A stretch of DNA of 16,709 bases from JANRKG01 sp033763635. Lineage in GTDB: Bacteria; Cyanobacteriota; Cyanobacteriia; GCF-001939115. The notes under the pieces were generated by a model. The model did not search any database and had not been told where the DNA came from. It saw only the letters and a program-made list of their open reading frames with translations. The DNA lies in contig JANRKG010000481.1 of NCBI GenBank assembly GCA_033763635.1, positions 1 through 16,709 on the forward strand, read 5' to 3'. Below, in pieces: positions 1 to 7,031 of the stretch (within the stretch, counting starts at the first letter, position 1; the number at the start of each line of letters is the position of its first letter). Made by a program: the position numbers and the translations under genes.

Positions 1-1
1 C

Positions 2-661
2 GTTCGCATGTCGGACTTCAAGAGCAACGAGTACGCCAACCTCCTGGGCGGTCGTCAGTTCGAACCCCATGAAGAAAATCCCATGATCGGTTGGCGGGGG
101 GCATCCCGGTACTACGATGAACAATATCGGGAAGGGTTTGCCCTGGAATGCAAAGCCATGAAACGGGTCCGGGATGATATGGGCCTCGTGAATATGATCC
201 TGATGATTCCGTTCTGCCGCACCCCTGATGAAGGGCGGCGTGTGCTGGCGGAAATGGAGAAATATGGTCTGAAGCGGGGTGAAAACGGTTTGCAAGTCTA
301 TGTGATGTGCGAACTGCCCAGTAATGTGGTATTGGCAGACGAATTCAGCCAGGTTTTCGACGGCTTCTCGATCGGCTCCAATGACCTGACCCAGCTCACT
401 CTGGGACTCGATCGGGATTCCGCTCTGGTGGCTCACCTGTTCGACGAACGGAATGAAGGAGTTAAACGGATGGTCGCTCAGGCTATTAAGACCGCCAAAG
501 CGAACGATCGCAAGATCGGGATCTGCGGTCAGGCTCCCAGCGACTACCCCGAATTCGCCTGCTTCCTGGTGGAACAGGGCATCGACTCCATCAGCCTCAA
601 CCCCGACTCCGTAATGAAGACCCTCTTACAAATTGCGGAGGTGGAGAAGCAGCAGGGCTAA
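2..661 (+). CDS. ppsA: Phosphoenolpyruvate synthase, C-terminal part (5' end outside window)
   Basis: The product converts pyruvate, ATP and water to PEP, AMP and phosphate, the entry step of gluconeogenesis, in the cytoplasm. The reading frame is open to the window edge, so only the last ~219 residues of a protein usually near 800 are visible. They cover most of the PEP/pyruvate-binding TIM barrel. Visible family motifs are NPMIGWRGASRY (phosphate-binding Arg), the PEP-utilizing signature FSIGSNDLTQLTLGLDRDS, and GICGQAPSD with the catalytic Cys. The C-terminus, ending in a SLNPDSV-type segment and a short helix, is typical of PpsA rather than pyruvate phosphate dikinase. The gene ends in TAA; the universal stress gene follows on the same strand after 137 bases, so the two may be co-transcribed. 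Identification is firm; the N-terminal swivelling and ATP-grasp domains cannot be inspected. Confidence 0.95.
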   Translation, partial: VRMSDFKSNEYANLLGGRQFEPHEENPMIGWRGASRYYDEQYREGFALECKAMKRVRDDMGLVNMILMIPFCRTPDEGRRVLAEMEKYGLKRGENGLQVYVMCELPSNVVLADEFSQVFDGFSIGSNDLTQLTLGLDRDSALVAHLFDERNEGVKRMVAQAIKTAKANDRKIGICGQAPSDYPEFACFLVEQGIDSISLNPDSVMKTLLQIAEVEKQQG

Positions 662-720
662 TGGATGATGGGGAATCGGGGATGGAGAATGGGGGATGGG
701 TGATTGCCAATCTACACCCA

Positions 721-780
721 TTCCCTATTACCACTTCTGCGTTCCCTATTACCGCTTCTGCGTTCCCTATTCCACCCCTT
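721..780. repeat. 21-base tandem repeat, about 2.9 copies
   Basis: Two units, 721-741 and 742-762, differ at one base (ttccctattaccRcttctgcg), and a decayed third runs 763-780. The preceding stretch (670-705) is rich in GGGGAT/GGGGAA steps that are loosely complementary to the TTCCC units, so the transcript could fold. The array lies between ppsA and the universal stress gene. The frame reads through it, but the protein it would encode (ITTSAFPITASAFPI) is low-complexity, so it is better seen as an intergenic repeat. Confidence 0.7.
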
Positions 781-798
781 AATTCCCTGGAGGCTTCT

Positions 799-1332
799 AT
801 GTTTCACCGCATTCTGGCTGCGATCGATGACTCTGAACTCGGTGATTTCGTATTTCAGGCTGCGCTCGATCTGGCGAAAACTCACCAGTCCCGGTTGCTA
901 TTGGTGCATGTACTGACTCCCTTTAATGATTACCCTAGTCCCATGTTTCCGATGGCGGATGGGGTGTATCCACGTCTGTACGCCAGTGCGATCGAGTCGC
1001 GGATGACCCAGTGGGAAGCGCTGGAAAAACATAGCCTGAACCTGTTGGGATTGCGGCGGGATAAGGCGATCGTCGCAGGGGTGGAAACGGAGTACCTGCA
1101 ATCCCTGGGGGATGCGGGTCGAGTCATCTGCGAAACGGCTGCTTCCTGGCGAGCCGATGTGATTGTTCTGGGGCGGCGGGGGCGAGTGGGGTTGAGTGAA
1201 TTGTTGTTGGGGAGTGTCAGTAACTATGTGCTACACCATGCCGCCTGTTCCGTGCTAACGATTCAGGGACTTGTGGCACAACCGATCGGACAAGCTGAAG
1301 CAGATTTGGCATTAGGAGCAACGGCGGATTAA
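799..1332 (+). CDS. Universal stress protein, UspA family
   Basis: A 177-residue single-domain UspA-like cytoplasmic nucleotide-binding protein. The N-terminal strand FHRILAAIDDS carries the usual first-strand Asp. Near the C-terminus, GRRG at residues 125-128 and GS at 138-139 fit the ATP-binding pattern G-2x-G-9x-G(S/T), which suggests the ATP-binding subclass. The frame extends upstream to 661, but that extension would translate a 21-base tandem repeat. The ATG at 799 has GGAGG five bases upstream and begins exactly at the conserved domain, so it was chosen. About 20 residues follow the domain core. It lies between ppsA and acs, consistent with a role in energy or carbon stress, but its specific function is unknown. 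A strong terminator follows directly. Confidence 0.9.
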   Translation: MFHRILAAIDDSELGDFVFQAALDLAKTHQSRLLLVHVLTPFNDYPSPMFPMADGVYPRLYASAIESRMTQWEALEKHSLNLLGLRRDKAIVAGVETEYLQSLGDAGRVICETAASWRADVIVLGRRGRVGLSELLLGSVSNYVLHHAACSVLTIQGLVAQPIGQAEADLALGATAD

Positions 1333-1349
1333 GAGTGGCAGCGGGTAGG

Positions 1350-1417
1350 AACGGATGAAACGGATAGAGTGATCGAGATGATCCCAATTCCATCCGTTTC
1401 ATCCGTTTTTTAATTTT
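1350..1417 (+). terminator. Rho-independent terminator after the universal stress gene
   Basis: A perfect 16-base inverted repeat (1350-1365 with 1392-1407) encloses a 26-base loop and is followed by a T-rich run (TTTTTTAATTTTT, from about 1406). It begins 18 bases after the stop codon at 1332. It should separate ppsA-usp transcription from acs. Confidence 0.85.
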
Positions 1418-1522
1418 TCATGCTCCTTCCAATTTTCACAATTCTGCTCAGATTATTATTTTCTTTAAAGTAAATGGGGAGAGCGGTATTTTTGAAAGAG
1501 TCACCAAGAATACCAAAGGCTT

Positions 1523-3493
1523 ATGTCTCAGCCCACGATCGAATCGATTCTTCAAGAAAATCGTTTATTTCACCCTTCTGCCGATTTTTCACAGCAAGCC
1601 CATATCAAAAGCCTGGAAGAGTATCAGCAACTTTACGATCGCGCTAAGGCGAATCCGGAGGCATTCTGGGCGGAGTTAGCGGACCAGGAATTGCACTGGT
1701 TTGAAAAGTGGGAGACGGTGCTGGATTGGCAGCCTCCCTTCGCAAAATGGTTTGTCGGCGGCAAAATTAACATTTCTTACAACTGCCTCGATCGCCATCT
1801 GACTACCTGGCGACGCAATAAAGCAGCCCTGATTTGGGAAGGGGAACCGGGGGATTCCCGCACCCTCACCTATGCTCAACTGCACCGGGAAGTGTGTCAG
1901 TTCGCCAATGCCCTGAAGAAGCTGGGTGTTCAGAAGGGCGATCGGGTAGGAATTTACATGCCCATGATTCCTGAAGCTGCCATCTCGATGCTGGCCTGTG
2001 CCCGAATTGGGGCAGCCCATACCGTCATCTTTGGTGGGTTTAGTGCGGAAGCGCTGCGGGATCGGCTGATTGACTGCAAAGTGAAGTTAGTTGTCACGGC
2101 CGATGGAGGCTGGCGAAAGGATGCGATCGTGCCCCTGAAGGATCAGGTGGATAAAGCGTTGGCGGATCATGCGGTGCCCAGTGTGGAGAAGGTGCTGGTG
2201 GTTCACCGCACGAAGCATGCGACGGAAATGCAGCCCGATCGGGATGTGTGGTGGCACGAAATTCAGCCCACCGTTTCGGCGGATTGCCCTGCGGAACCGA
2301 TGGACAGCGAAGATATGTTGTTCATTCTCTACACCTCTGGTAGTACCGGAAAGCCGAAGGGGGTGGTTCACACGACGGGGGGCTATAACCTGTATGCCCA
2401 CATGACCACTAAATGGATCTTTGACCTGCGCGATACAGATGTGTACTGGTGTACGGCAGATGTAGGTTGGATTACAGGTCACAGTTACATTGTGTATGGT
2501 CCTTTGTCCAATGGGGCCACAACTCTGATGTACGAAGGTGCGCCCCGTCCCTCGAATCCCGGTTGCTTCTGGGATGTGATTGAAAAGCATGGGGTGAATA
2601 TCTTCTACACGGCACCAACGGCAATCCGGGCCTTTATCAAAATGGGGGATGAGTTGCCCAATGCCCGAAATCTGTCATCTCTGCGGTTGTTGGGAACGGT
2701 CGGTGAGCCGATCAATCCGGAAGCCTGGATGTGGTATCACCGGGTCATTGGGGGAGAACGGTGCCCGATCGTCGATACCTGGTGGCAAACGGAAACGGGG
2801 GGCATCATGATCACGGCCCTGCCGGGGGCGATTCCCACGAAGCCCGGTTCTGCGACCCTTCCCTTCCCCGGCATCCTGGCGGAGGTAGTGGATCTGGATG
2901 GGAATACGGTGGGAACCAATGACGGGGGGTATCTGGCGGTGCGCTATCCCTGGCCGGGGATGATGCGGACGGTGTATGGAGACCCCGATCGCTTCCGGCG
3001 CACGTACTGGGAACACATCGCCCCTCAAAATGGGAAGTACACCTATTTTGCCGGAGATGGTGCCCGTCAGGATGAGGATGGCTATTTCTGGGTGATGGGT
3101 CGGGTGGATGATGTGATTAACGTCGCCGGACACCGTTTGGGGACGATGGAAATTGAGTCAGCGCTGGTATCCCATCCATCGGTTGCGGAAGCCGCTGTGG
3201 TTGGCAAGCCCGATGAGGTGAAGGGGCAGGATATTGTGGCCTTCGTGACCCTGGAAGGAACCTATACTGCCAGTCCGGACCTGGCTAAGGAACTGAAGCA
3301 GCATGTGGTACAGGAAATCGGGGCGATCGCTCGTCCGGGAGAGATTCGCTTTGCCGATGCCCTGCCCAAAACGCGATCGGGTAAGATCATGCGTCGCCTG
3401 TTGCGGGGGTTAGCGGCTGGGGAAGCAATCTCTGGGGATACGTCTACCCTGGAAGATCGAAGTGTACTGGATAAGCTGCGCGAAGGAGCGTAG
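1523..3493 (+). CDS. acs: Acetyl-CoA synthetase (AMP-forming)
   Basis: The product activates acetate to acetyl-CoA through an acetyl-AMP intermediate. It is 656 residues, full length for this ANL-family enzyme (E. coli Acs is 652). The N-terminal Acs-specific domain includes WFVGGKINISYNCLDRHL. The P-loop-like YTSGSTGKPKG starts at residue 270, WWQTETGG at about 420-427, and the C-terminal hinge region contains GRVDDVINVAGHRLG. The catalytic lysine is near residue 621 in TRSGKIMRRLLR; this lysine is the acetylation target of Pat-type regulators in other bacteria. The start ATG has only a weak AAGG upstream, but the protein begins at the expected place. The 105 bases upstream are AT-rich and probably contain its promoter, but I could not pick a convincing -35/-10 pair. 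The gene stands alone between a terminator and a palindromic repeat. Confidence 0.97.
   Translation: MSQPTIESILQENRLFHPSADFSQQAHIKSLEEYQQLYDRAKANPEAFWAELADQELHWFEKWETVLDWQPPFAKWFVGGKINISYNCLDRHLTTWRRNKAALIWEGEPGDSRTLTYAQLHREVCQFANALKKLGVQKGDRVGIYMPMIPEAAISMLACARIGAAHTVIFGGFSAEALRDRLIDCKVKLVVTADGGWRKDAIVPLKDQVDKALADHAVPSVEKVLVVHRTKHATEMQPDRDVWWHEIQPTVSADCPAEPMDSEDMLFILYTSGSTGKPKGVVHTTGGYNLYAHMTTKWIFDLRDTDVYWCTADVGWITGHSYIVYGPLSNGATTLMYEGAPRPSNPGCFWDVIEKHGVNIFYTAPTAIRAFIKMGDELPNARNLSSLRLLGTVGEPINPEAWMWYHRVIGGERCPIVDTWWQTETGGIMITALPGAIPTKPGSATLPFPGILAEVVDLDGNTVGTNDGGYLAVRYPWPGMMRTVYGDPDRFRRTYWEHIAPQNGKYTYFAGDGARQDEDGYFWVMGRVDDVINVAGHRLGTMEIESALVSHPSVAEAAVVGKPDEVKGQDIVAFVTLEGTYTASPDLAKELKQHVVQEIGAIARPGEIRFADALPKTRSGKIMRRLLRGLAAGEAISGDTSTLEDRSVLDKLREGA
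3323..3330. repeat. HIP1 octamer GCGATCGC
   Basis: Perfect highly iterated palindrome, within acs. HIP1 is over-represented in many cyanobacterial genomes. Confidence 0.8.
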
Positions 3494-3509
3494 GAGGTTG
3501 TGATCTGCC

Positions 3510-3632
3510 AATCCCCTCCTGGGAGGGGTGCCCGCAGGGCGGGGTGGGTCAGGGGAGTCAGGCACCAATCAGCCTCTTGAAGAGTTGCTTTTGCGAACGC
3601 AAAACCCACCCCTGCCCCTCCCAGGAGGGGAT
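3510..3632. repeat. REP/BIME-like palindromic element, copy 1
   Basis: The element has inverted ends: AATCCCCTCCTGGGAGGGG at 3510-3528 and its exact reverse complement at 3614-3632, each followed inward by a GGGGTGGGT-type core. The left arm also carries a mini-hairpin GCCC-GCA-GGGC (3530-3540), which the right arm lacks. Each arm is itself palindromic (CCCCTCC-TGGGAGGGG). A second copy with the same architecture but a different centre lies at 9380-9522. Here it fills the space between two convergent genes and may act as a bidirectional transcript end. REP elements of this type are moved by RAYT transposases in other bacteria; that link is inferred. Confidence 0.8.
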
Positions 3633-3654
3633 TCATGAGGATCTGTCTACACAG

Positions 3655-3692
3655 TAGGGGGATGGGAATTGGGTGTTTCCCCTCACCCCCTA
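3655..3692. terminator. Hairpin between convergent genes
   Basis: TAGGGGG (3655-3661) pairs with CCCCCTA (3686-3692), and GGGAA (3664-3668) pairs with TTCCC (3677-3681), separated by a small internal loop. The structure includes the stop codon of the minus-strand gene ending at 3690. No strong T-run follows on either strand, so terminator function is only probable. Confidence 0.45.
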
Positions 3693-4256
3693 TTTCACAC
3701 TCCTCAAGCTGGCGTGAATCCGCTCAATTTCTGCATCCGTTAAGTTACTGCCCTTCTCTAAATAGGTACGGATGATAATCGATTTGTCTTTGCCATAGTG
3801 CAGGATGGTCATTGCAGAACGTTCAGAATCAAGACCAATGTTTCCTCCGCCTCTAGCCCAGATCCGCAGAACTTCCCGTCCGTCTTGTTGCACTTTTTGA
3901 GTGTTCGCCTCTTTCGCACCCATCCAGCCCACCATCGCAGCCATCTGATCCAGGTTCTCCTGTCCTGGGCTGACTTCGATCGTCGTCACTGCTAGATAGG
4001 ACGCGAGAACGCCCCCCGCACGGGATGCGGTTCGGTGATGTAAGACGACAAATTCCGGTCCCTCTGCCCGCATGATCCAGGTGGGTGGATATTGAATGGA
4101 GAAGGCTTTGTTTTGGAAGGTTTTGTCTCCGGTTTGGGTTGCTGGAGGAGTTGCTGGAGGGGGAGGCGGGGTTTGGGTATGTCCCAAAGGAGCGATCGTA
4201 ATCCCCAGCGACAGTGCAGCGATCGACGTGGACAGAAATAAAGGAAGCCGTTGCAT
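3690..4256 (-). CDS. Exported hypothetical protein with PsbP-like character
   Basis: A 188-residue protein I cannot assign to a named gene. Residues 1-28 form a typical Sec signal peptide (Arg at position 3, hydrophobic core, likely cleavage after GHTQ). A proline/alanine/threonine-rich linker (about 29-43) follows. The mature domain starts with FQNKAFSIQYPPTWIM, which resembles the opening of PsbP/Mog1-like folds, and alternates strands with a final helix (DAEIERIHASLRSV). No cysteines or lipobox are present, so the product should be periplasmic or thylakoid-lumenal and soluble. It is on the same strand as the cpc operon but lies beyond the operon's terminator. A TACAAT box near 4298 on the minus strand could be its own -10, with no clear -35. 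The family assignment is a guess; the export prediction is firm. Confidence 0.75.
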   Translation of the reverse strand: MQRLPLFLSTSIAALSLGITIAPLGHTQTPPPPPATPPATQTGDKTFQNKAFSIQYPPTWIMRAEGPEFVVLHHRTASRAGGVLASYLAVTTIEVSPGQENLDQMAAMVGWMGAKEANTQKVQQDGREVLRIWARGGGNIGLDSERSAMTILHYGKDKSIIIRTYLEKGSNLTDAEIERIHASLRSVK

Positions 4257-4310
4257 GAAAATTAGGGTGTAGAAGTTGAGTTGTTTGCAATGATTGTATA
4301 GTTTTCATCC

Positions 4311-4395
4311 AAAAAACACTGGGTCTGTTCTTCCTGGAAACAACGTCTTGCAATGTTGAGTTGCTTGACGCTGCACCCTGAAAGACCAGACCCAG
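4311..4395 (-). terminator. Terminator of the cpc operon
   Basis: In the direction of transcription, CTGGGTCTGGTCTT (4395-4382) pairs with AAGAACAGACCCAG (4332-4319) with one mismatch in 14. A T-run TGTTTTTTGG (about 4318-4309) follows immediately. The 49-base loop is long but contains a small CAAC/GTTG sub-stem. It begins about 50 bases after the stop of the last cpcG and before the exported-protein gene, the expected place for an operon end. Confidence 0.65.
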
Positions 4396-4447
4396 ATCTG
4401 TAATCGGCGTTTAGCGAATGACAGTAGATTGATCGGATAGACCGGAA

Positions 4448-5206
4448 TTACCGACGACCGCGAACGGGGACTTTGTTCATGTAATCAATGTCAAAGGACG
4501 AAATGCGCTGGGCATAGTTGCCTTTGGCACCGATCGCCGCTGCCACCGAGATAAACTTGCGGGGGTCGCCTTCGCGCAAGTTGCGTTCCTGGAATTTGCG
4601 GGTGTAGAACTTCTCCAGGGTAATGCGCCAGTCGGTTTTGGCGGTTCCGGCAGTTTCCTGGTAGTCTTCACCGTAACGAGGCAGGAAGGTGAAGGGCCGT
4701 TCTTGCATCCGCTTGCGCTGATAAGGAACGGTGTTGTCACCAAAGGCCTGGGTGTACTCTTCGCTATCGACGATCGCATCCACAAAGCCGTAGAAGCCCA
4801 GCGTCCCGATCTGCACAGACCAGGCGATCTTTTCATCTTGACTGTAGGGGGCACGACCCAACAACCGCTTCACGATAATTTCCACCAGACGGTAGTTATC
4901 GTTTACGCCCACCACCAGGGTGTAGAAGCGTTCAGATTTCACTAATTCGCGGATGAAGTCGCGAACGGTGATCGAGCCATTGGCGAGGCGAGTTTCCAGC
5001 GTTACTTGCCGATTGAATTTCAGCAACAGTTGCTCGTTGAAAACCACGCGATAGGCTTCACGGATTAACGCCTGTAACTCGGACGAAGAATTAACATTCT
5101 CGATCCGATAGATGTAGGGGGTATCTTCGTTTTGATCAGACACACCAAAGCTGGCAACTCGGTGGTTCTGGGAACTGGGTTTGTATGCGAGTAATGGCAA
5201 TGCCAT
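4448..5206 (-). CDS. cpcG: Phycobilisome rod-core linker, third cpcG copy (CpcG4-like by length)
   Basis: A 252-residue rod-core linker that docks phycocyanin rods to the allophycocyanin core. It begins MALPLLAYKPSSQNHRV, the signature CpcG N-terminus. The PBS-linker domain spans about residues 15-180, with ITVRDFIRELVKSERF, NDNYRLVEIIVKRLLGRAPY and VPYQRKRMQERPF. The basic C-terminus (YMNKVPVRGRR) is the core-facing part and has no hydrophobic helix, so this is not the membrane-associated CpcL type. The start has AGGGAGA about nine bases upstream. It is the most divergent of the three tandem copies: it has VVGVNDNYR where the others have ETNSNYR. It is preceded by a repeat-rich 161-base spacer. 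From memory, Nostoc CpcG4 is of similar size; the number is not certain, so only cpcG is given. Confidence 0.93.
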   Translation of the reverse strand: MALPLLAYKPSSQNHRVASFGVSDQNEDTPYIYRIENVNSSSELQALIREAYRVVFNEQLLLKFNRQVTLETRLANGSITVRDFIRELVKSERFYTLVVGVNDNYRLVEIIVKRLLGRAPYSQDEKIAWSVQIGTLGFYGFVDAIVDSEEYTQAFGDNTVPYQRKRMQERPFTFLPRYGEDYQETAGTAKTDWRITLEKFYTRKFQERNLREGDPRKFISVAAAIGAKGNYAQRISSFDIDYMNKVPVRGRR

Positions 5207-5266
5207 GCCGTATTTCTCCCTTTACTAACTGGGTATGAACAGCGTGAAACCTGTGAAATGAGAGGG

Positions 5267-5314
5267 ATGTCAAACGAATGACATTTGATTGACATTTGAA
5301 TGATTGACATTTGA
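5267..5314. repeat. GACATTTGA direct repeats with an ATGTCA/TGACAT palindrome
   Basis: Three copies of GACATTTGA (5280-5288, 5291-5299, 5306-5314) lie in the spacer upstream of the last cpcG. The first overlaps an inverted repeat ATGTCA (5267-5272)/TGACAT (5279-5284). On the coding strand this reads as three CAAATGTCA units followed by TTTGACAT. It could be a regulator operator, an RNA-protein site, or simple slippage expansion. TTGACA on the minus strand could serve as a -35, but no good -10 lies 16-18 bases on. Confidence 0.6.
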
Positions 5315-5367
5315 ATTCATTATCCCGTGTTGGGGTACGATTCACGCCTCTCTTCCGCGATCGTCCC

Positions 5368-6108
5368 TTATTTCAAGGGAAAACCAGCAGTGGTGTTGAT
5401 GGAAGCCGGAGCAGCGCTTTTCCCTTCCCGAACAGTGCTGGGAATGGCGATATTGGCAGTTTGTACCGTCTTAAACTCAACAGGCTTGATCTGGATGGAA
5501 CGGGCGAGATCCAGGAAGTTCTTAATATCGCCCCACTTGTACCGCTCTGTTTCCAACTTGTCGCGCCAGTAGTTGCCGTAGCGAGGAGTCACCAGATTAA
5601 ACGGACGCTCCTTGTAACGGCGACGTTGGTAGGGCACGATATTTTCGCCAAAGTTGGCACTGTACTCATCGCTATCCATCAGGGCATCGATAAACCCTTC
5701 CACCCCTTCAGTCGCGATCTTAATGGACCAGGCAATTTCCTCATCCTTGTTGTAAGGTGCCCGACCCAGTAAGCGCTTCAGGCTCAGTTCAACAATCCGG
5801 TAGTTGGAGTTTGTTTCCACCACTAACCGACGATAGATCTCAGACTTTGCCAACCCACGAATGAAATTCCGAACGCTGATCGATCGGTTCTTCAGTTGGG
5901 TTTCCAGGGTCACTTGACGGGAACTTTTCAGGGTGACGTGTTCGCTAAACACTTGCCGATAGGCAGCCCAAATTAACTCATCCACTTCGCCATCGGAAAA
6001 GCAACTTTCCATGCGATAGGTGCGGGGCGTATCTTCGTTCGGCACTTCAAAACCTGCAACGCGCTGGTTCTGAGAAGAGGGTTTGTATTCAAGAAGAGGA
6101 ATTGCCAT
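5368..6108 (-). CDS. cpcG: Phycobilisome rod-core linker, second cpcG copy (CpcG2-like)
   Basis: A 246-residue rod-core linker. The N-terminus MAIPLLEYKPSSQNQRV and the PBS-linker domain (about residues 15-180, with SVRNFIRGLAKSEIY, ETNSNYRIVELSLKRLLGRAPY and VPYQRRRYKERPFNLVTPRY) match the family closely. The C-terminal third, after about residue 190, is variable, lacks a hydrophobic segment, and ends in a short Ala/Ser/Thr-rich tail. It therefore belongs to the core-attaching CpcG class and not CpcL. The gene lies 42 bases after the first cpcG in the same operon, and no clear Shine-Dalgarno sequence is visible before its ATG. The stop codon is inside a short CCCTT/AAGGG stem. The copy number within cpcG families is set by length and order only. 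Confidence 0.93.
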   Translation of the reverse strand: MAIPLLEYKPSSQNQRVAGFEVPNEDTPRTYRMESCFSDGEVDELIWAAYRQVFSEHVTLKSSRQVTLETQLKNRSISVRNFIRGLAKSEIYRRLVVETNSNYRIVELSLKRLLGRAPYNKDEEIAWSIKIATEGVEGFIDALMDSDEYSANFGENIVPYQRRRYKERPFNLVTPRYGNYWRDKLETERYKWGDIKNFLDLARSIQIKPVEFKTVQTANIAIPSTVREGKSAAPASINTTAGFPLK

Positions 6109-6150
6109 AGGTTTCAGAAAATCACATTAAAAGGGAATTGACGGGATTGA

Positions 6151-6972
6151 TTACAGATACCGATAGGGCAGGGCAACGGTAGGACGTTTGACCGTCGGCT
6201 TCGTGGCCGATTCGTTCCGTGCCATATCGGGAACGGTGACAGTGCTGGAAGTCGCCCGTGCAACGTGCCGTTGGGTATCCAACTGCGGAGTGATCAGCCC
6301 CCGTGCCATGACCATGAAGCTAGCGGGAATGGCTTGTCGAATTACGCTCTTATCCAGTTCCCCAGCACTATAGCTACGAACTCGGTAGTAAGAGCCGGAA
6401 GCCAGTTCCATCGACAGCAAGCGACCGCGCCAGTAATCGTTGTAGCGGGGAGTCACCAGATTAAAGGGCCGTCCTTCCATCCGTCGCCGTTGAAAGGGAA
6501 CGATGTATTCCCCAAAGTTATTGCGATATTCGTCACTGTTCACCACCGCATCAATGAAGCCATGCAAACCCTTGGTGGCAATGACAATCGACCAGGAAAT
6601 TTGCTCATCTTTGTTGTAGGAAGCCCGACCTAAAAACCGCTTGAAGGTGATATCCACCAGACGGTAGTTAGAATTCGTTTCGCCCACCAGTTCCCGGTAC
6701 ACATCGGACTTACCTAACCCTTGCACGAATTCCCGCACGGTAATGGTGCGGTTCCGCAATTGGGATTCTAGGGCAGGTTGACGATATTTTTCTAAAATCA
6801 GGTGTTCGCTGAAGATTTGCCGATAGGCTGCCCAGATAATGGCAGTCACATCACTATCCGAACTCACTTCGGTTAAGCGATAGAGAATCGGAGCATCCTC
6901 ATTGGGAATTTCATAGCCCGGAACCCGGTGGTTCTGGGTTTTTGGGGAGACTTCAAGTAAGGGAAGCGTCAT
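6151..6972 (-). CDS. cpcG: Phycobilisome rod-core linker, first cpcG copy (CpcG1-like)
   Basis: A 273-residue rod-core linker, the longest of the three copies and the first after cpcF, as CpcG1 is in Nostoc. The frame can be extended upstream with a TTG at 7002, but the ATG at 6972 gives the canonical start MTLPLLEVSPKTQNHRV, so it was chosen although no clear Shine-Dalgarno precedes it. The PBS-linker domain covers about residues 15-180, with ITVREFVQGLGKSDVY, ETNSNYRLVDITFKRFLGRASY and VPFQRRRMEGRPFNLVTPRY. The longer C-terminus is rich in Thr, Val and Ala, ends TVALPYRYL, and lacks a membrane helix. It should be the main linker between rods and core cylinders. It begins 59 bases after the cpcF stop. 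Confidence 0.93.
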   Translation of the reverse strand: MTLPLLEVSPKTQNHRVPGYEIPNEDAPILYRLTEVSSDSDVTAIIWAAYRQIFSEHLILEKYRQPALESQLRNRTITVREFVQGLGKSDVYRELVGETNSNYRLVDITFKRFLGRASYNKDEQISWSIVIATKGLHGFIDAVVNSDEYRNNFGEYIVPFQRRRMEGRPFNLVTPRYNDYWRGRLLSMELASGSYYRVRSYSAGELDKSVIRQAIPASFMVMARGLITPQLDTQRHVARATSSTVTVPDMARNESATKPTVKRPTVALPYRYL

Positions 6973-7031
6973 AGCAATGCATGGATAAATGGACAAAAAC
7001 AAAAAACTTTGCAGCGAAAAAACTGCAAATC

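Noticed and set aside
661..798. Upstream extension of the universal stress gene to an ATG at 661
   Set aside because: It would translate a 21-base tandem repeat, lacks a ribosome site, and overlaps the ppsA stop codon; the ATG at 799 has GGAGG and starts the conserved domain.
3510..3632. CRISPR or insertion sequence at the palindromic repeat
   Set aside because: There are only two arms in inverted orientation, no regular spacer array, and no transposase gene; REP/BIME-like fits better.
5368..6108. CpcL (membrane-type CpcG2) identity for one of the cpcG copies
   Set aside because: None of the three proteins has the C-terminal hydrophobic helix that defines CpcL.
6973..7002. TTG at 7002 as the first cpcG start
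   Set aside because: It adds ten residues ahead of the canonical MTLPLLE start without a Shine-Dalgarno sequence.
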